33,809 bases of DNA from assembly GCA_902778175.1 (NCBI GenBank), contig CACYWT010000013.1:1-33809 (forward strand). The letters are read 5' to 3'. Every line of letters begins with the position of its first letter. Within the stretch, counting starts at the first letter, position 1. This document shows, piece after piece, positions 1-6,835 of this stretch. This DNA is from an uncultured Ruminococcus sp. Lineage in GTDB: Bacteria; Bacillota; Clostridia; Oscillospirales; Acutalibacteraceae. The translations under genes and the position numbers were made by a program. The notes beneath the pieces were generated by a model. The model was given only the letters and a program-made list of their open reading frames with translations. It ran no database searches and was not told the DNA's origin.

Positions 1-38
1 GTTCCGATGCTGCCATATTGAAAACTTATTGCTATTTG

Positions 39-66
39 AGAGGTCTGTTTCAGGCCTCTTTTTCTT
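39..66 (+). terminator. Intrinsic terminator of a gene left of the window
   Basis: A 9-bp stem (39-47 with 51-59, one G-T wobble, 3-nt loop) is followed by a T-rich run. It reads on the plus strand, so it should end a transcript whose gene lies upstream of position 1. The first 38 bases show no recognisable coding end. Confidence 0.7.
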
Positions 67-97
67 TGCTATATGACGCGGGGTTATTGGGCGGTTA

Positions 98-130
98 CGC
101 TTCCCGGAGATTTATCCTCCCCGGGAAGCG
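98..130 (-). other. Hairpin downstream of the DUF308 gene
   Basis: A perfect 10-bp inverted repeat (98-107 with 121-130) with a 13-nt loop lies just past the stop of the minus-strand DUF308 gene. No T-run follows on the minus strand, so it is not a canonical intrinsic terminator. It may be a 3'-end stabiliser or a weak terminator. Confidence 0.35.
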
Positions 131-147
131 CCTTGTATTATGGTTTG

Positions 148-810
148 TTATTCATCGAAACCGTCATCATATTCTTCGATCTCAGCATCAATAAATTCGC
201 TTGATTTTTTATTGGTTTTTGATGATTTCATTCCCTTTTTGTATTTCTTCACATATGAACGAAGATAGAGCATTGTCAGGATATCCCATAACCCGTCAAC
301 TATCAGTGAAATACCGAGAAAAACAACAAGCAGATGAAAGCCTGTGAACGGATTGATAAAGGAAACCACACTTGCAGCGATCATGATTATAGCAGCAAGC
401 GCCTGAACAGCCCAGGTTTTTGAATTCAAATGGGAAAATTCCAGAGCATATTGCAGCTTGAATACACCGCCGATAAAAAGAATAATAGAAAGAGCCGCAA
501 TTATAAAGCCCACGAGAAGATCGGGACGGATCATTATATATACACCGAATACAAGCAACGCGCAGCCCTGTATCAGCGCAAACGACCCGAATATTTCGTT
601 ATTTCTGAGTTTTATATACTCAAAAAGCTTGAATACGCCCCAAACGCACAAAGCAGCAGCAAGCACCCTGCAAAGTATCACCAGAAATGCGCCCTCCTCC
701 TTGCTCGGAAAAGCAATAAGAAGAATCCCCAACGCTACAATTCCGAGATTGATAAGTAAAAATTCGCGTGAAAGTTCTTTTGCTTTGGCTTTTACATCAT
801 TTTTTTTCAT
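148..810 (-). CDS. DUF308/HdeD-like integral membrane protein
   Basis: The 220-residue product is almost entirely hydrophobic, with about six predicted membrane helices in residues 18-185. It ends in a charged cytoplasmic tail (lysines, then an acidic GluGluTyrAspAsp stretch). The helix pairing and Gly-rich turns resemble the DUF308/HdeD family; in E. coli HdeD is linked to acid stress, but Clostridial members have no assigned function. The start is set by an AGGAGG site at 818-823, 7 bases before the ATG. It is the last minus-strand gene before the window edge and is separated from rnpB by that gene's terminator, so it is probably transcribed alone. Two TATAAT-like boxes (837-842 and 848-853) lie upstream without a convincing -35. 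Family assignment is from general resemblance only. Confidence 0.75.
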   Translation of the reverse strand: MKKNDVKAKAKELSREFLLINLGIVALGILLIAFPSKEEGAFLVILCRVLAAALCVWGVFKLFEYIKLRNNEIFGSFALIQGCALLVFGVYIMIRPDLLVGFIIAALSIILFIGGVFKLQYALEFSHLNSKTWAVQALAAIIMIAASVVSFINPFTGFHLLVVFLGISLIVDGLWDILTMLYLRSYVKKYKKGMKSSKTNKKSSEFIDAEIEEYDDGFDE

Positions 811-883
811 AGCATTGCCTCCTCAGCTAAAAAATTATTATACAGATATTATAGCACTATATCTTCAAAAAAGAAATAGCTAT

Positions 884-914
884 ATAAAAAAAGCGTACAT
901 TTCTGTACGCTTTT
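884..914 (-). terminator. Intrinsic terminator of rnpB
   Basis: A perfect 11-bp stem (889-899 with 904-914) with a 4-nt loop is followed on the minus strand by a run of T residues. It lies directly downstream of the RNase P RNA 3' end. The flanking A and T runs could let it act weakly in both directions. Confidence 0.85.
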
Positions 915-915
915 A

Positions 916-1258
916 TGAGTGAGACGATAAGCCGGGTTCTGTCGTGAACAGCCATCTATCTTGGCAGCCCGTTGCCGGTACTGCTCAGTGCCGCCTCGTG
1001 AAGCCATCGGGCAGATGAATACACTTCTGTGAGGCGTTGCTCCGGATAGGGTTTACATGGCCGCAATGTCTCCACTGCGCCGGTGAGCTCTTACCTCGCC
1101 TTTCCACCCTTGCCTGCAAAGCAGGCGGTATATCTCTGTTGCACTTTCCCTGGGGTCACCCCCGGCGGCCGTTAGCCGTTATCCTTGCCCTGCGGAGCCC
1201 GGACTTTCCTCGGGTGCGGCCTCTCGGCACTGCATCCGCAGCTGTTTATCCCACTCAC
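916..1258 (-). ncRNA. rnpB: RNase P RNA (class A)
   Basis: This is the catalytic RNA of RNase P, which removes the 5' leaders of pre-tRNAs. The minus strand carries the universal core GAGGAAAGTCCGGGCTCC (around 1195-1212) and the matching 3' core ACAGAACCCGGCTTAT (around 928-943), which together form helix P4. The ends pair as P1: GTGAG near 1254-1258 with CTCAC near 918-922. At about 343 nt it is normal for a bacterial class A RNA. Promoter and terminator fit these ends exactly. No protein is expected here, and open frames across the gene are incidental. Confidence 0.95.
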
Positions 1259-1265
1259 GGGTTCA

Positions 1266-1294
1266 ATTATAACATATTTCCGGATCTTATTCAA
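1266..1294 (-). promoter_or_regulatory. SigA-type promoter of rnpB
   Basis: Minus strand TTGAAT (1289-1294), a 17-bp spacer, then a perfect TATAAT (1266-1271). The predicted start near 1259 coincides with the folded 5' end of the RNase P RNA. Confidence 0.85.
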
Positions 1295-1378
1295 TCTCAT
1301 AAATAAATTTCTTTTCCGGATAATTATTACACGAAAGTACATAATTACGGAGCCGTCCGGCGCGGCAGCACAGCTGTT

Positions 1379-1786
1379 TCAGTTCTTTTTTATCTGCGGT
1401 ATCCTGATACCGTATTCCTCCGGAATACAGCGTACATCAGCCACGGTCGTGCGGCGGACTATTTCCTCATACATTACATATAAGCTCTGCACTCCGTTTT
1501 CAAGCACGAAATAATGCTTTATATACGGGACAAGAAGCACCAGCAATGAAACGAATAATATCGCCATCGGTATCGTCGGCGCAAATATGAATACCATAAA
1601 TACCGCCATCGTCAATATAGCAAACAGGAACATAACTATAAGATGTACGAATCTTTCGTGCTGCCAGAATTGTATCTCGCTGAGCAGCTCGCGCTTTATC
1701 TCAGGAACATTTTCAAGCGGTTCTCCGCTTTCGAGCATTTCACGCAGCGCACGAATATAACTTTTCAGTTTACTTCCCATATCCAT
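1379..1786 (-). CDS. Small two-helix membrane protein, unknown function
   Basis: The 135-residue protein has an amphipathic charged N-terminus (residues 1-45, rich in Glu, Lys and Arg), two adjacent membrane helices (about 47-70 and 72-88) and a soluble C-terminal tail. No catalytic motif is visible and I do not recognise a family. The ATG at 1786 has an AAGGTG-like site 6 bases upstream; a second ATG two codons in is also possible. It starts three bases after the stop of the GNAT gene, so the two are almost certainly co-transcribed and translationally coupled. It is the last protein gene of the SPFH/zinc-ribbon operon, and rnpB restarts from its own promoter beyond it. Confidence 0.75.
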   Translation of the reverse strand: MDMGSKLKSYIRALREMLESGEPLENVPEIKRELLSEIQFWQHERFVHLIVMFLFAILTMAVFMVFIFAPTIPMAILFVSLLVLLVPYIKHYFVLENGVQSLYVMYEEIVRRTTVADVRCIPEEYGIRIPQIKKN

Positions 1787-1789
1787 CGC

Positions 1790-2308
1790 CTACACCTTTT
1801 CCAGTCGTCTTTCCATGATGTAATCCTTGCAGCTAAAACCTCCGCCGATATCAGTATCCTCCGCCCTGACCTTGTAAAACCCCAGATGCTCATATACGTT
1901 GATGGCAAAGCTGTTTTCTCTTTCAACACGCAGACGGATCTTTTTCAGATGCGTAAAACCCAGCTCGGGATCAGATACCAGCGTATCCATATATCCTATC
2001 GCTCTCCTCGCAAGACCCTGACGGCGGTATTCCGCCTTGATATACAGCCTTGCAAGATAAACATAATCACTCTGCGGAAGCAGGCACATATATCCTGCAA
2101 GCTTTTCGTCAGCCAGAAGCATATAATAAATATATCCCTCAGACATCTGACGCTTGAGCGCATCCTTGGACTGATATTTTTTCAGCATATATTCTATCTG
2201 CTCGGGAGAGAAAATATCCTTGTAATAATTATGCCATACATGATTTGCCGCTTGCTCAACCTCATTTATCTGTTTTTCGGTCGCAACAGGCATAACATCA
2301 AACCTCAT
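1790..2308 (-). CDS. GNAT-family N-acetyltransferase
   Basis: This 172-residue single-domain protein has the GNAT fold signature. Strand beta4 (ARLYIKAEYR) is followed by the acetyl-CoA pyrophosphate-binding loop ArgArgGlnGlyLeuAlaArg and helix alpha3 (about residues 85-110). The C-terminal part contains the typical GluAsnSerPheAlaIleAsnValTyrGluHisLeuGlyPhe segment. Members transfer an acetyl group from acetyl-CoA to an amine on a small molecule or protein; the acceptor cannot be read from the sequence. A GGTGG-type site precedes the ATG. It sits between the small membrane protein genes of the operon, spaced 57 bases from the upstream gene and 3 bases from the downstream one. Confidence 0.85.
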   Translation of the reverse strand: MRFDVMPVATEKQINEVEQAANHVWHNYYKDIFSPEQIEYMLKKYQSKDALKRQMSEGYIYYMLLADEKLAGYMCLLPQSDYVYLARLYIKAEYRRQGLARRAIGYMDTLVSDPELGFTHLKKIRLRVERENSFAINVYEHLGFYKVRAEDTDIGGGFSCKDYIMERRLEKV

Positions 2309-2365
2309 AATAAAACCACCATTTACTTTATTGCAGCCTGGAGCAAAAGACCGGCAGCTGCATTA

Positions 2366-2734
2366 TTAATTGTTATCATTCTTTTCTTTTTTGCGCTTTT
2401 CAAGACGGGTATCAACATGAATATCCTCATTTACAGAAAGATCAAGCGGAGCCTTTTTGTTATAGGGATACGGCTCTGTCTTACCGTTTGTCTTGTAGCC
2501 GTGAGCGATAAGGAAAACCGTTATTCCGGTCGCGGCAACGCTTATTCCCAGCGCGATAAGAATAGTCTTTAAAAGATCGGAACTGTTCTTTTCATTTTTT
2601 GCCTGAGCAGATGATGATTCCGTCGCCGCAGCGGTCTGATCACCGGCAGCATTTACTGCCGCAGGGAATACCGATATTACGGCAAAGATACACAAAACAA
2701 ATATCGTTTTTATCAAAAGCTGTTTTTTCTTCAT
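2366..2734 (-). CDS. Small secreted/membrane protein in YdjH-like position
   Basis: The 122-residue protein has a signal-peptide-like first helix (residues 8-29, ending AlaAlaValAsnAlaAla), a Ser/Ala-rich linker, a second membrane helix (about 53-77) and a charged tail rich in Lys and Glu. Its ATG overlaps the stop of the upstream zinc-ribbon gene (ATGA, 2731-2734), so the two are translationally coupled. In Bacillus subtilis the corresponding position (ydjH) encodes a larger TPM-domain protein; here the TPM domain is absent. It may be a reduced functional equivalent or an unrelated membrane partner. No enzyme motif is present. Confidence 0.75.
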   Translation of the reverse strand: MKKKQLLIKTIFVLCIFAVISVFPAAVNAAGDQTAAATESSSAQAKNEKNSSDLLKTILIALGISVAATGITVFLIAHGYKTNGKTEPYPYNKKAPLDLSVNEDIHVDTRLEKRKKEKNDNN

Positions 2735-3807
2735 AGGAAAGATGCACCTCCAAACAGGAAAAAGACAATAACCGCAAGCAGCAGGAACATTACCGAGCCG
2801 AATATTGCAAGCTTGCCGACGGATACAGGCAGCTCACCGAAATTCTTTCCGGTCTGTCCGTTCATTGCGTACATATAATTCTTGTCCTTGTAATTGAAGG
2901 TCATCAGCCATACGGGCATAAGACCATATTCCCAGTTTTCGCCCAGCGTCCTGATATGGAAATCATCTATTTTAACGGAATCATATCCCGTTATAGTTTC
3001 CCTGTATATCTTTTTTGCATAATCCGCAAGTTCTCCGTCAACCTCGGACTGAACATCGCTGCGTTCAAGATCTCTCTTTTCCGCAAGGAAGCCCGAAAGA
3101 TATGCCATTGTAAACGGACGGAATTCCTCGTCGTCATAAGGATTGACATATTTCAGCGCCTTGGCGTGTTCTCCGTCATTCAGCGCAGTATGAGGATAGC
3201 CCTTGAAACCGATCTTACCCTCACGGGTAACTTTATATATTTTGGTTTCCTCATATTCATATTCGTCGTCTTCCCATCTTCTCACCTTTTCGGCAGTAGC
3301 TCTGACACCGCCGTCCTTATCGGAATCAACGAGCCAGTAGGGATAGTATACGCCCTTCATCATATCGAGCTGGGCTGACGATACAAAATCCTTCGGCAGG
3401 AATTTTTTCTTTTTACAAAATTCGCGGAATTTATTTTTTGCTTCCTCCTCGGAAATTTTGAACGGAATGACCTTATTGGGCTTGAACTCTCCTGTCAGGC
3501 GGTTGGAAATAACGACAGGGCTGTGACAATATACGCAGAAGGTTGCCGCAGTATTTTCCGTATCGGCAATAATTTCAGCGCCGCAGCTCTGACAGGTATA
3601 AAGAGCCGCGCCGTATTCCTTTTCGATATCGCTTTGTTCCTCCGACTGTCTTTCCTCGCTGAGATTTTCGTCAAGATTTCCGAAATGCTCCCTGAGCTGT
3701 TCCTCGGTAAATTCGCTGCGGCAGTATTCGCAGGCGAATTTCTGTTTTGCGGCATTATACTCAAGCGGTCCGCCGCAGTTTATACATTTATAAGCAACTG
3801 TTTCCAT
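2731..3807 (-). CDS. TFIIB-type zinc-ribbon membrane protein, YdjG-like
   Basis: The 358-residue protein has two N-terminal zinc ribbons: CysIleAsnCys with CysGluTyrCys in residues 8-30, and CysGlnSerCys with CysValTyrCys around residues 70-95. A middle domain containing the phrase YYPYWLVD follows, and a single C-terminal membrane helix ends the protein (about 333-355). This matches the Firmicutes TFIIB-type zinc-ribbon family that includes B. subtilis YdjG, a membrane partner in the PspA/YdjI stress complex. It follows the SPFH gene by about 100 bases and overlaps the next gene by 4. The ATG at 3807 has an in-frame TGA immediately before it and no good ribosome-binding site, yet the first zinc ribbon begins at once, so the start seems right. 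A short frame (ATG at 3853) overlaps the start and could couple translation. Confidence 0.8.
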   Translation of the reverse strand: METVAYKCINCGGPLEYNAAKQKFACEYCRSEFTEEQLREHFGNLDENLSEERQSEEQSDIEKEYGAALYTCQSCGAEIIADTENTAATFCVYCHSPVVISNRLTGEFKPNKVIPFKISEEEAKNKFREFCKKKKFLPKDFVSSAQLDMMKGVYYPYWLVDSDKDGGVRATAEKVRRWEDDEYEYEETKIYKVTREGKIGFKGYPHTALNDGEHAKALKYVNPYDDEEFRPFTMAYLSGFLAEKRDLERSDVQSEVDGELADYAKKIYRETITGYDSVKIDDFHIRTLGENWEYGLMPVWLMTFNYKDKNYMYAMNGQTGKNFGELPVSVGKLAIFGSVMFLLLAVIVFFLFGGASFL

Positions 3808-3862
3808 TCACACGGTATGCGTAAAAACGGATACCGATCCACCTCGCTCCCATAAAATATAT

Positions 3863-3894
3863 TTTTCTCTGCCGCATATCTGCGGCAGAGAAAA
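3863..3894 (-). other. Perfect 14-bp hairpin between SPFH and zinc-ribbon genes
   Basis: Positions 3863-3876 pair perfectly with 3881-3894 around a 4-nt loop. The arms end in A/T runs but no proper U-tract follows on the minus strand. It may protect the 3' end of the SPFH message or reduce read-through into the zinc-ribbon gene, which starts 56 bases downstream. Confidence 0.55.
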
Positions 3895-3909
3895 GCTGTA
3901 AGTCCGGTA

Positions 3910-5253
3910 TCAAACGAAATCTGATTCGTTGATCGGATCACCACATTCCGGACAGAATTTCGGGATCGGCTTGCTCATATCAGGCTCATATCCGCACTTG
4001 TCACATTTGATCTTCTTCGGCTTGTCGTCGGGACGCTTAGCGCCGCATTCAGCACAGAACTTGCCTGTATTTTCATGTCCGCAGGAGCATTTCCATGTGC
4101 CTGCCGGAGCCGGCTTCGGCTTACCGCATTCAGCGCAGAATTTGCCGGTATTGCCCTTTTTACCGCAAGCGCAGTCCCAGCCGCCTGCTGCCGGCGCCGG
4201 TGCTGCCTGCTGCTGAGGCTGCTGCATCTGCTGCTGCATCATCTGCATCTGCTGCATATTGTTATTGGAAGCGGTATTCATATATGCGCCGCCTGTATTC
4301 ATCATCATTCCGATACCGTACATTGCATTTGCTGCGCCGCCGGAATTGGAGCCTGCGTCCTTGATACCCTGAGAAATATTCTGCTGTACCATTGTTTCTC
4401 TGAGGTCGGGACGGTTGAACATTGCGACCTGACTTCTCTGCTTGAGCAGTTCCTTTGTTTCGGGGTCGAGGTTGATCGTAATGCCGACCTGTCTGAGCTG
4501 GATACCTCTTTCCTCTACCCATGTTTCTTTAAGGCTTTCCTTCATTGCGTCGCAAAGCTCTTTTGTATGACCTACTACCTGAGAAATACGCACACCCTGC
4601 ATTGAAAGCTGTGAAAGAGCAGGAGCAAGAGCAGTAATGACCTCCTGATCGTATCTCTGGGAAATAAGCTTCTCCATATCTACGGGACGCATATTTGTAA
4701 CATCAGATGTAGGAATGATAGTCTTATAGAATTTAAGAGGATCAACGATATCGACCGAGAATTTACCGAATGCGCGGACATTCACATCTATATCATAATT
4801 GGGATCATAGTAGCTTACCGGCTCGCTTGTGCCGAATTTGATACCCTCAAGAGGTCTGAGGTTAAGGTAAACTACTCTCTGTGATGTAGGCGTAACGCCG
4901 CCGAAACGTACACGGTTAAAGGTTTCCTTGATGGAATCACCGAACTGACCGTTGAAAAGTGACGGAAGAGATGAATTTTTTACCTCAAAATAGCCCGGCT
5001 CAGCGGAATAGTCAACAACTGCGCCGCCGTCGATCAGAAGCATCATCTGACCGTCATATACATGAATAACGGAACCGTTTGAAATAGTGTAATCTGTTCC
5101 CTTGGTATTGCTGTTTCTTTTGTCATTTCTTGATTTCAGAACACCCGGACACATAACCGTTGTAGCACTCATATCGCTTGGTTCGATCACTTCAAGCCAT
5201 GTATCAGCAAGACCTCCGCCTACAGCGCCTGCAACTGCTTTAATAATTCCCAT
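3910..5253 (-). CDS. SPFH-domain protein with three C-terminal zinc ribbons, YdjI-like
   Basis: The 447-residue protein has an SPFH/virion-core-like domain (about 10-290). A Gly/Asn/Met stretch and a Met/Gln-rich linker (about 310-355) follow. Three Cys4 zinc ribbons end the protein: CysAlaCys with CysAlaGluCys, CysSerCys with CysAlaGluCys, and CysAspLysCys with CysProGluCys. B. subtilis YdjI is the closest functional model; SPFH proteins oligomerise on membranes and recruit PspA through YdjG/YdjH there. No membrane helix is visible, so partners must supply the anchor. An AAGGAG site (5263-5268) sits 9 bases before the ATG at 5253; the ATG three codons earlier is only one base from that site and is rejected. 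A promoter lies at 5383-5411. It heads the operon. Confidence 0.85.
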   Translation of the reverse strand: MGIIKAVAGAVGGGLADTWLEVIEPSDMSATTVMCPGVLKSRNDKRNSNTKGTDYTISNGSVIHVYDGQMMLLIDGGAVVDYSAEPGYFEVKNSSLPSLFNGQFGDSIKETFNRVRFGGVTPTSQRVVYLNLRPLEGIKFGTSEPVSYYDPNYDIDVNVRAFGKFSVDIVDPLKFYKTIIPTSDVTNMRPVDMEKLISQRYDQEVITALAPALSQLSMQGVRISQVVGHTKELCDAMKESLKETWVEERGIQLRQVGITINLDPETKELLKQRSQVAMFNRPDLRETMVQQNISQGIKDAGSNSGGAANAMYGIGMMMNTGGAYMNTASNNNMQQMQMMQQQMQQPQQQAAPAPAAGGWDCACGKKGNTGKFCAECGKPKPAPAGTWKCSCGHENTGKFCAECGAKRPDDKPKKIKCDKCGYEPDMSKPIPKFCPECGDPINESDFV

Positions 5254-5382
5254 TTTTAGCATCTCCTTTTATATTTATTCAGGGCTATGATCAAGCCCGT
5301 ATTATGATAACCGGAAGCACTTCCCGGACTAATCATGCAGATTTCCGTTCAACTAACAATACAATAATCACACACTATTTGT

Positions 5383-5411
5383 ATTATACTATTTTTTATA
5401 ACTTAATGCAA
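5383..5411 (-). promoter_or_regulatory. SigA-type promoter of the SPFH operon
   Basis: Minus strand TTGCAT (5406-5411), a 17-bp spacer and a perfect TATAAT (5383-5388). It predicts a 5' leader of about 120 nt. The match is to a housekeeping promoter; I see no SigW-like promoter of the kind that drives the B. subtilis ydj operon. Confidence 0.8.
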
Positions 5412-5446
5412 GTGTTTATGTCAAATATCACCTCAGTGAAACACTT
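5410..5446 (+). terminator. Possible hairpin/terminator beside the VanY terminator
   Basis: An 8-bp inverted repeat (5410-5417 with 5439-5446) encloses a nested TCAC/GTGA pairing and is followed on the plus strand by a T-run. No plus-strand gene lies upstream, so it may be incidental or may block antisense transcription. It abuts the -35 box of the SPFH promoter. Confidence 0.3.
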
Positions 5447-5451
5447 TTTTT

Positions 5452-5490
5452 AAAAAAATACGCACAGCCTGCATTGCAAGCCATGCGTAT
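5452..5490 (-). terminator. Intrinsic terminator of the VanY-like gene
   Basis: The arms 5458-5464 and 5484-5490 pair perfectly. An inner GCTTGC/GCAGGC pairing extends the stem, and seven T residues follow on the minus strand. It begins four bases past the stop codon. Confidence 0.8.
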
Positions 5491-5493
5491 ATA

Positions 5494-6648
5494 TCAGTCA
5501 AGTTTCACGGTCACGATAAAGCCGCTGTAATTGTCGCCCGAGATCTTATATTCGCCGTTTGCCGGAACCTTGACATCAGTATTATTCCAGTCGTTCAGCG
5601 GAGTATAGTATACACAATATCTGCTGCCGTCCGCATCGTTGATAACAAGCGGTTTGTCAGCAGTATACTGATGAAGCTTTCCGATATATTCCTCAAGCGC
5701 TAAGCCCTTTTCAGTAATATATCTGCTGTGCGGCAGTCCGACATAGCGGAAATGCCACGGCTCCTCATTATAACCGGTTATATCCTCCTTGCCGGCAATA
5801 TAGCGGACAATAAAGCCATAATCCTGACAGTTTTTATTCAGCCATGAATAATATCCCTTTCCGTCAAAATCAATGCCGCTGCCCTTTTCCTCCTTATTCA
5901 GATCAAGGTCGAAAACATATCCCGTCTGATGCTCGCTGTAGCCCGGAGGAGCGACCCATTGCTCAGCATCATCAGTATTATTCTTTTCGCTGTTGTAAAG
6001 CCTTATCTGAGTATCGTAGCTTCTGTAGCCGCAGGCGACCATAACGTCATTATCTCCGTAGTTATTTTCAAAATCGTCCATCATGGAGTTGAGTGCATTT
6101 GCCGATTCTATTTCAAGCTCAACACTATAATCAATTATCACATAGCTGTCACTTTTCATTTCGCTCAGGGGCTTGACGTTTTCCCCGTCGTAGCGGCAGG
6201 AGTAATCCTTATTGACAAGAATAAGCTCTCCCGAATGGACAGACGCCGCTTCCATGCTTACAGTTTTCATTTCCCCGATAAGTTCCTCCGCAGAAGCAGA
6301 CGCCTCCGTCGTAATGGATTCTTCTTTTTTGCTTTCCTGACTATTCTGCTGTTCCTTTTTGCTTTCCTGCTGCACTGTGCTTACCTGCGGGGGCTTTTTC
6401 TCTTCCGGGGCTGCGGCAGGCTTATGCTCCTCCGCAGCAGAGATCTGCACTGTTTCCTCAGCATTTCCATGTACCAGCTTCTGCTGTATAAATACAACGG
6501 TAAACAGCAGACACGAGATGATAAGCATTGTACACATGACCGCAAGCTGCTGACGAAAAGGGACAGGCTTATCGGGATCTATTCTGAGTATTCCGGGCAA
6601 ACGAAAAAAATTCTTCTTTTCCTGCCCGTTCGGATCATTATAATTCAT
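5494..6648 (-). CDS. VanY-family D-alanyl-D-alanine carboxypeptidase (M15B)
   Basis: The 384-residue protein is a zinc peptidase that removes the terminal D-Ala of peptidoglycan stem peptides. It has an N-terminal membrane anchor (about 36-55), a Glu/Lys/Gln/Ser-rich linker (60-125) that would cross the wall, and an M15B domain (about 170-310). Zinc ligands and catalytic residues are visible: His240 and Asp247 in SEHQTGYVFDL, and Glu296 with His299 in EPWHFRYV. A roughly 70-residue C-terminal extension of unknown role follows. The ATG has an AAAGGA-type site. It has its own promoter and terminator, so it is monocistronic. It is not accompanied by vanH/A/X, so a housekeeping wall-trimming role is likelier than glycopeptide resistance. 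Confidence 0.92.
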   Translation of the reverse strand: MNYNDPNGQEKKNFFRLPGILRIDPDKPVPFRQQLAVMCTMLIISCLLFTVVFIQQKLVHGNAEETVQISAAEEHKPAAAPEEKKPPQVSTVQQESKKEQQNSQESKKEESITTEASASAEELIGEMKTVSMEAASVHSGELILVNKDYSCRYDGENVKPLSEMKSDSYVIIDYSVELEIESANALNSMMDDFENNYGDNDVMVACGYRSYDTQIRLYNSEKNNTDDAEQWVAPPGYSEHQTGYVFDLDLNKEEKGSGIDFDGKGYYSWLNKNCQDYGFIVRYIAGKEDITGYNEEPWHFRYVGLPHSRYITEKGLALEEYIGKLHQYTADKPLVINDADGSRYCVYYTPLNDWNNTDVKVPANGEYKISGDNYSGFIVTVKLD

Positions 6649-6690
6649 TCCTTATCCTTTCAATCATTAATTCCATTTTACACATATAAT

Positions 6691-6719
6691 ATTATATTAT
6701 CTTATCCCTGTAAAATCAA
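6691..6719 (-). promoter_or_regulatory. SigA-type promoter of the VanY-like gene
   Basis: Minus strand TTGATT (6714-6719), a 17-bp spacer and a perfect TATAAT (6691-6696), about 40 bases upstream of the ATG. Confidence 0.8.
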
Positions 6720-6786
6720 TACTAAATATAATACAAACCCCTTAAAAATTATCCCTTCATATTATTCAATTAATTATCAATAATAC

Positions 6787-6822
6787 ATAAAAAAAAGCTT
6801 CCCTTCATCAGAGAAGCTTTTT
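6787..6822 (-). terminator. Intrinsic terminator of the pilus operon
   Basis: A perfect 10-bp stem (6792-6801 with 6813-6822) is followed by T residues on the minus strand. It lies 14 bases past the stop of the minor pilin, the last gene of the operon. Confidence 0.85.
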
Positions 6823-6835
6823 ATCCGGAGAAAAA

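Noticed and set aside
430-922. Plus-strand frames opposite the DUF308 gene
   Set aside because: Antisense shadows of a well-supported minus-strand gene, with no ribosome-binding site.
1037-1514. Open frames across the RNase P RNA region
   Set aside because: They lie over a clear rnpB structure on the other strand, lack ribosome-binding sites and resemble nothing.
5494-6648. Vancomycin resistance gene
   Set aside because: VanY-type peptidases are common housekeeping enzymes; no vanHAX or vanRS genes are nearby.
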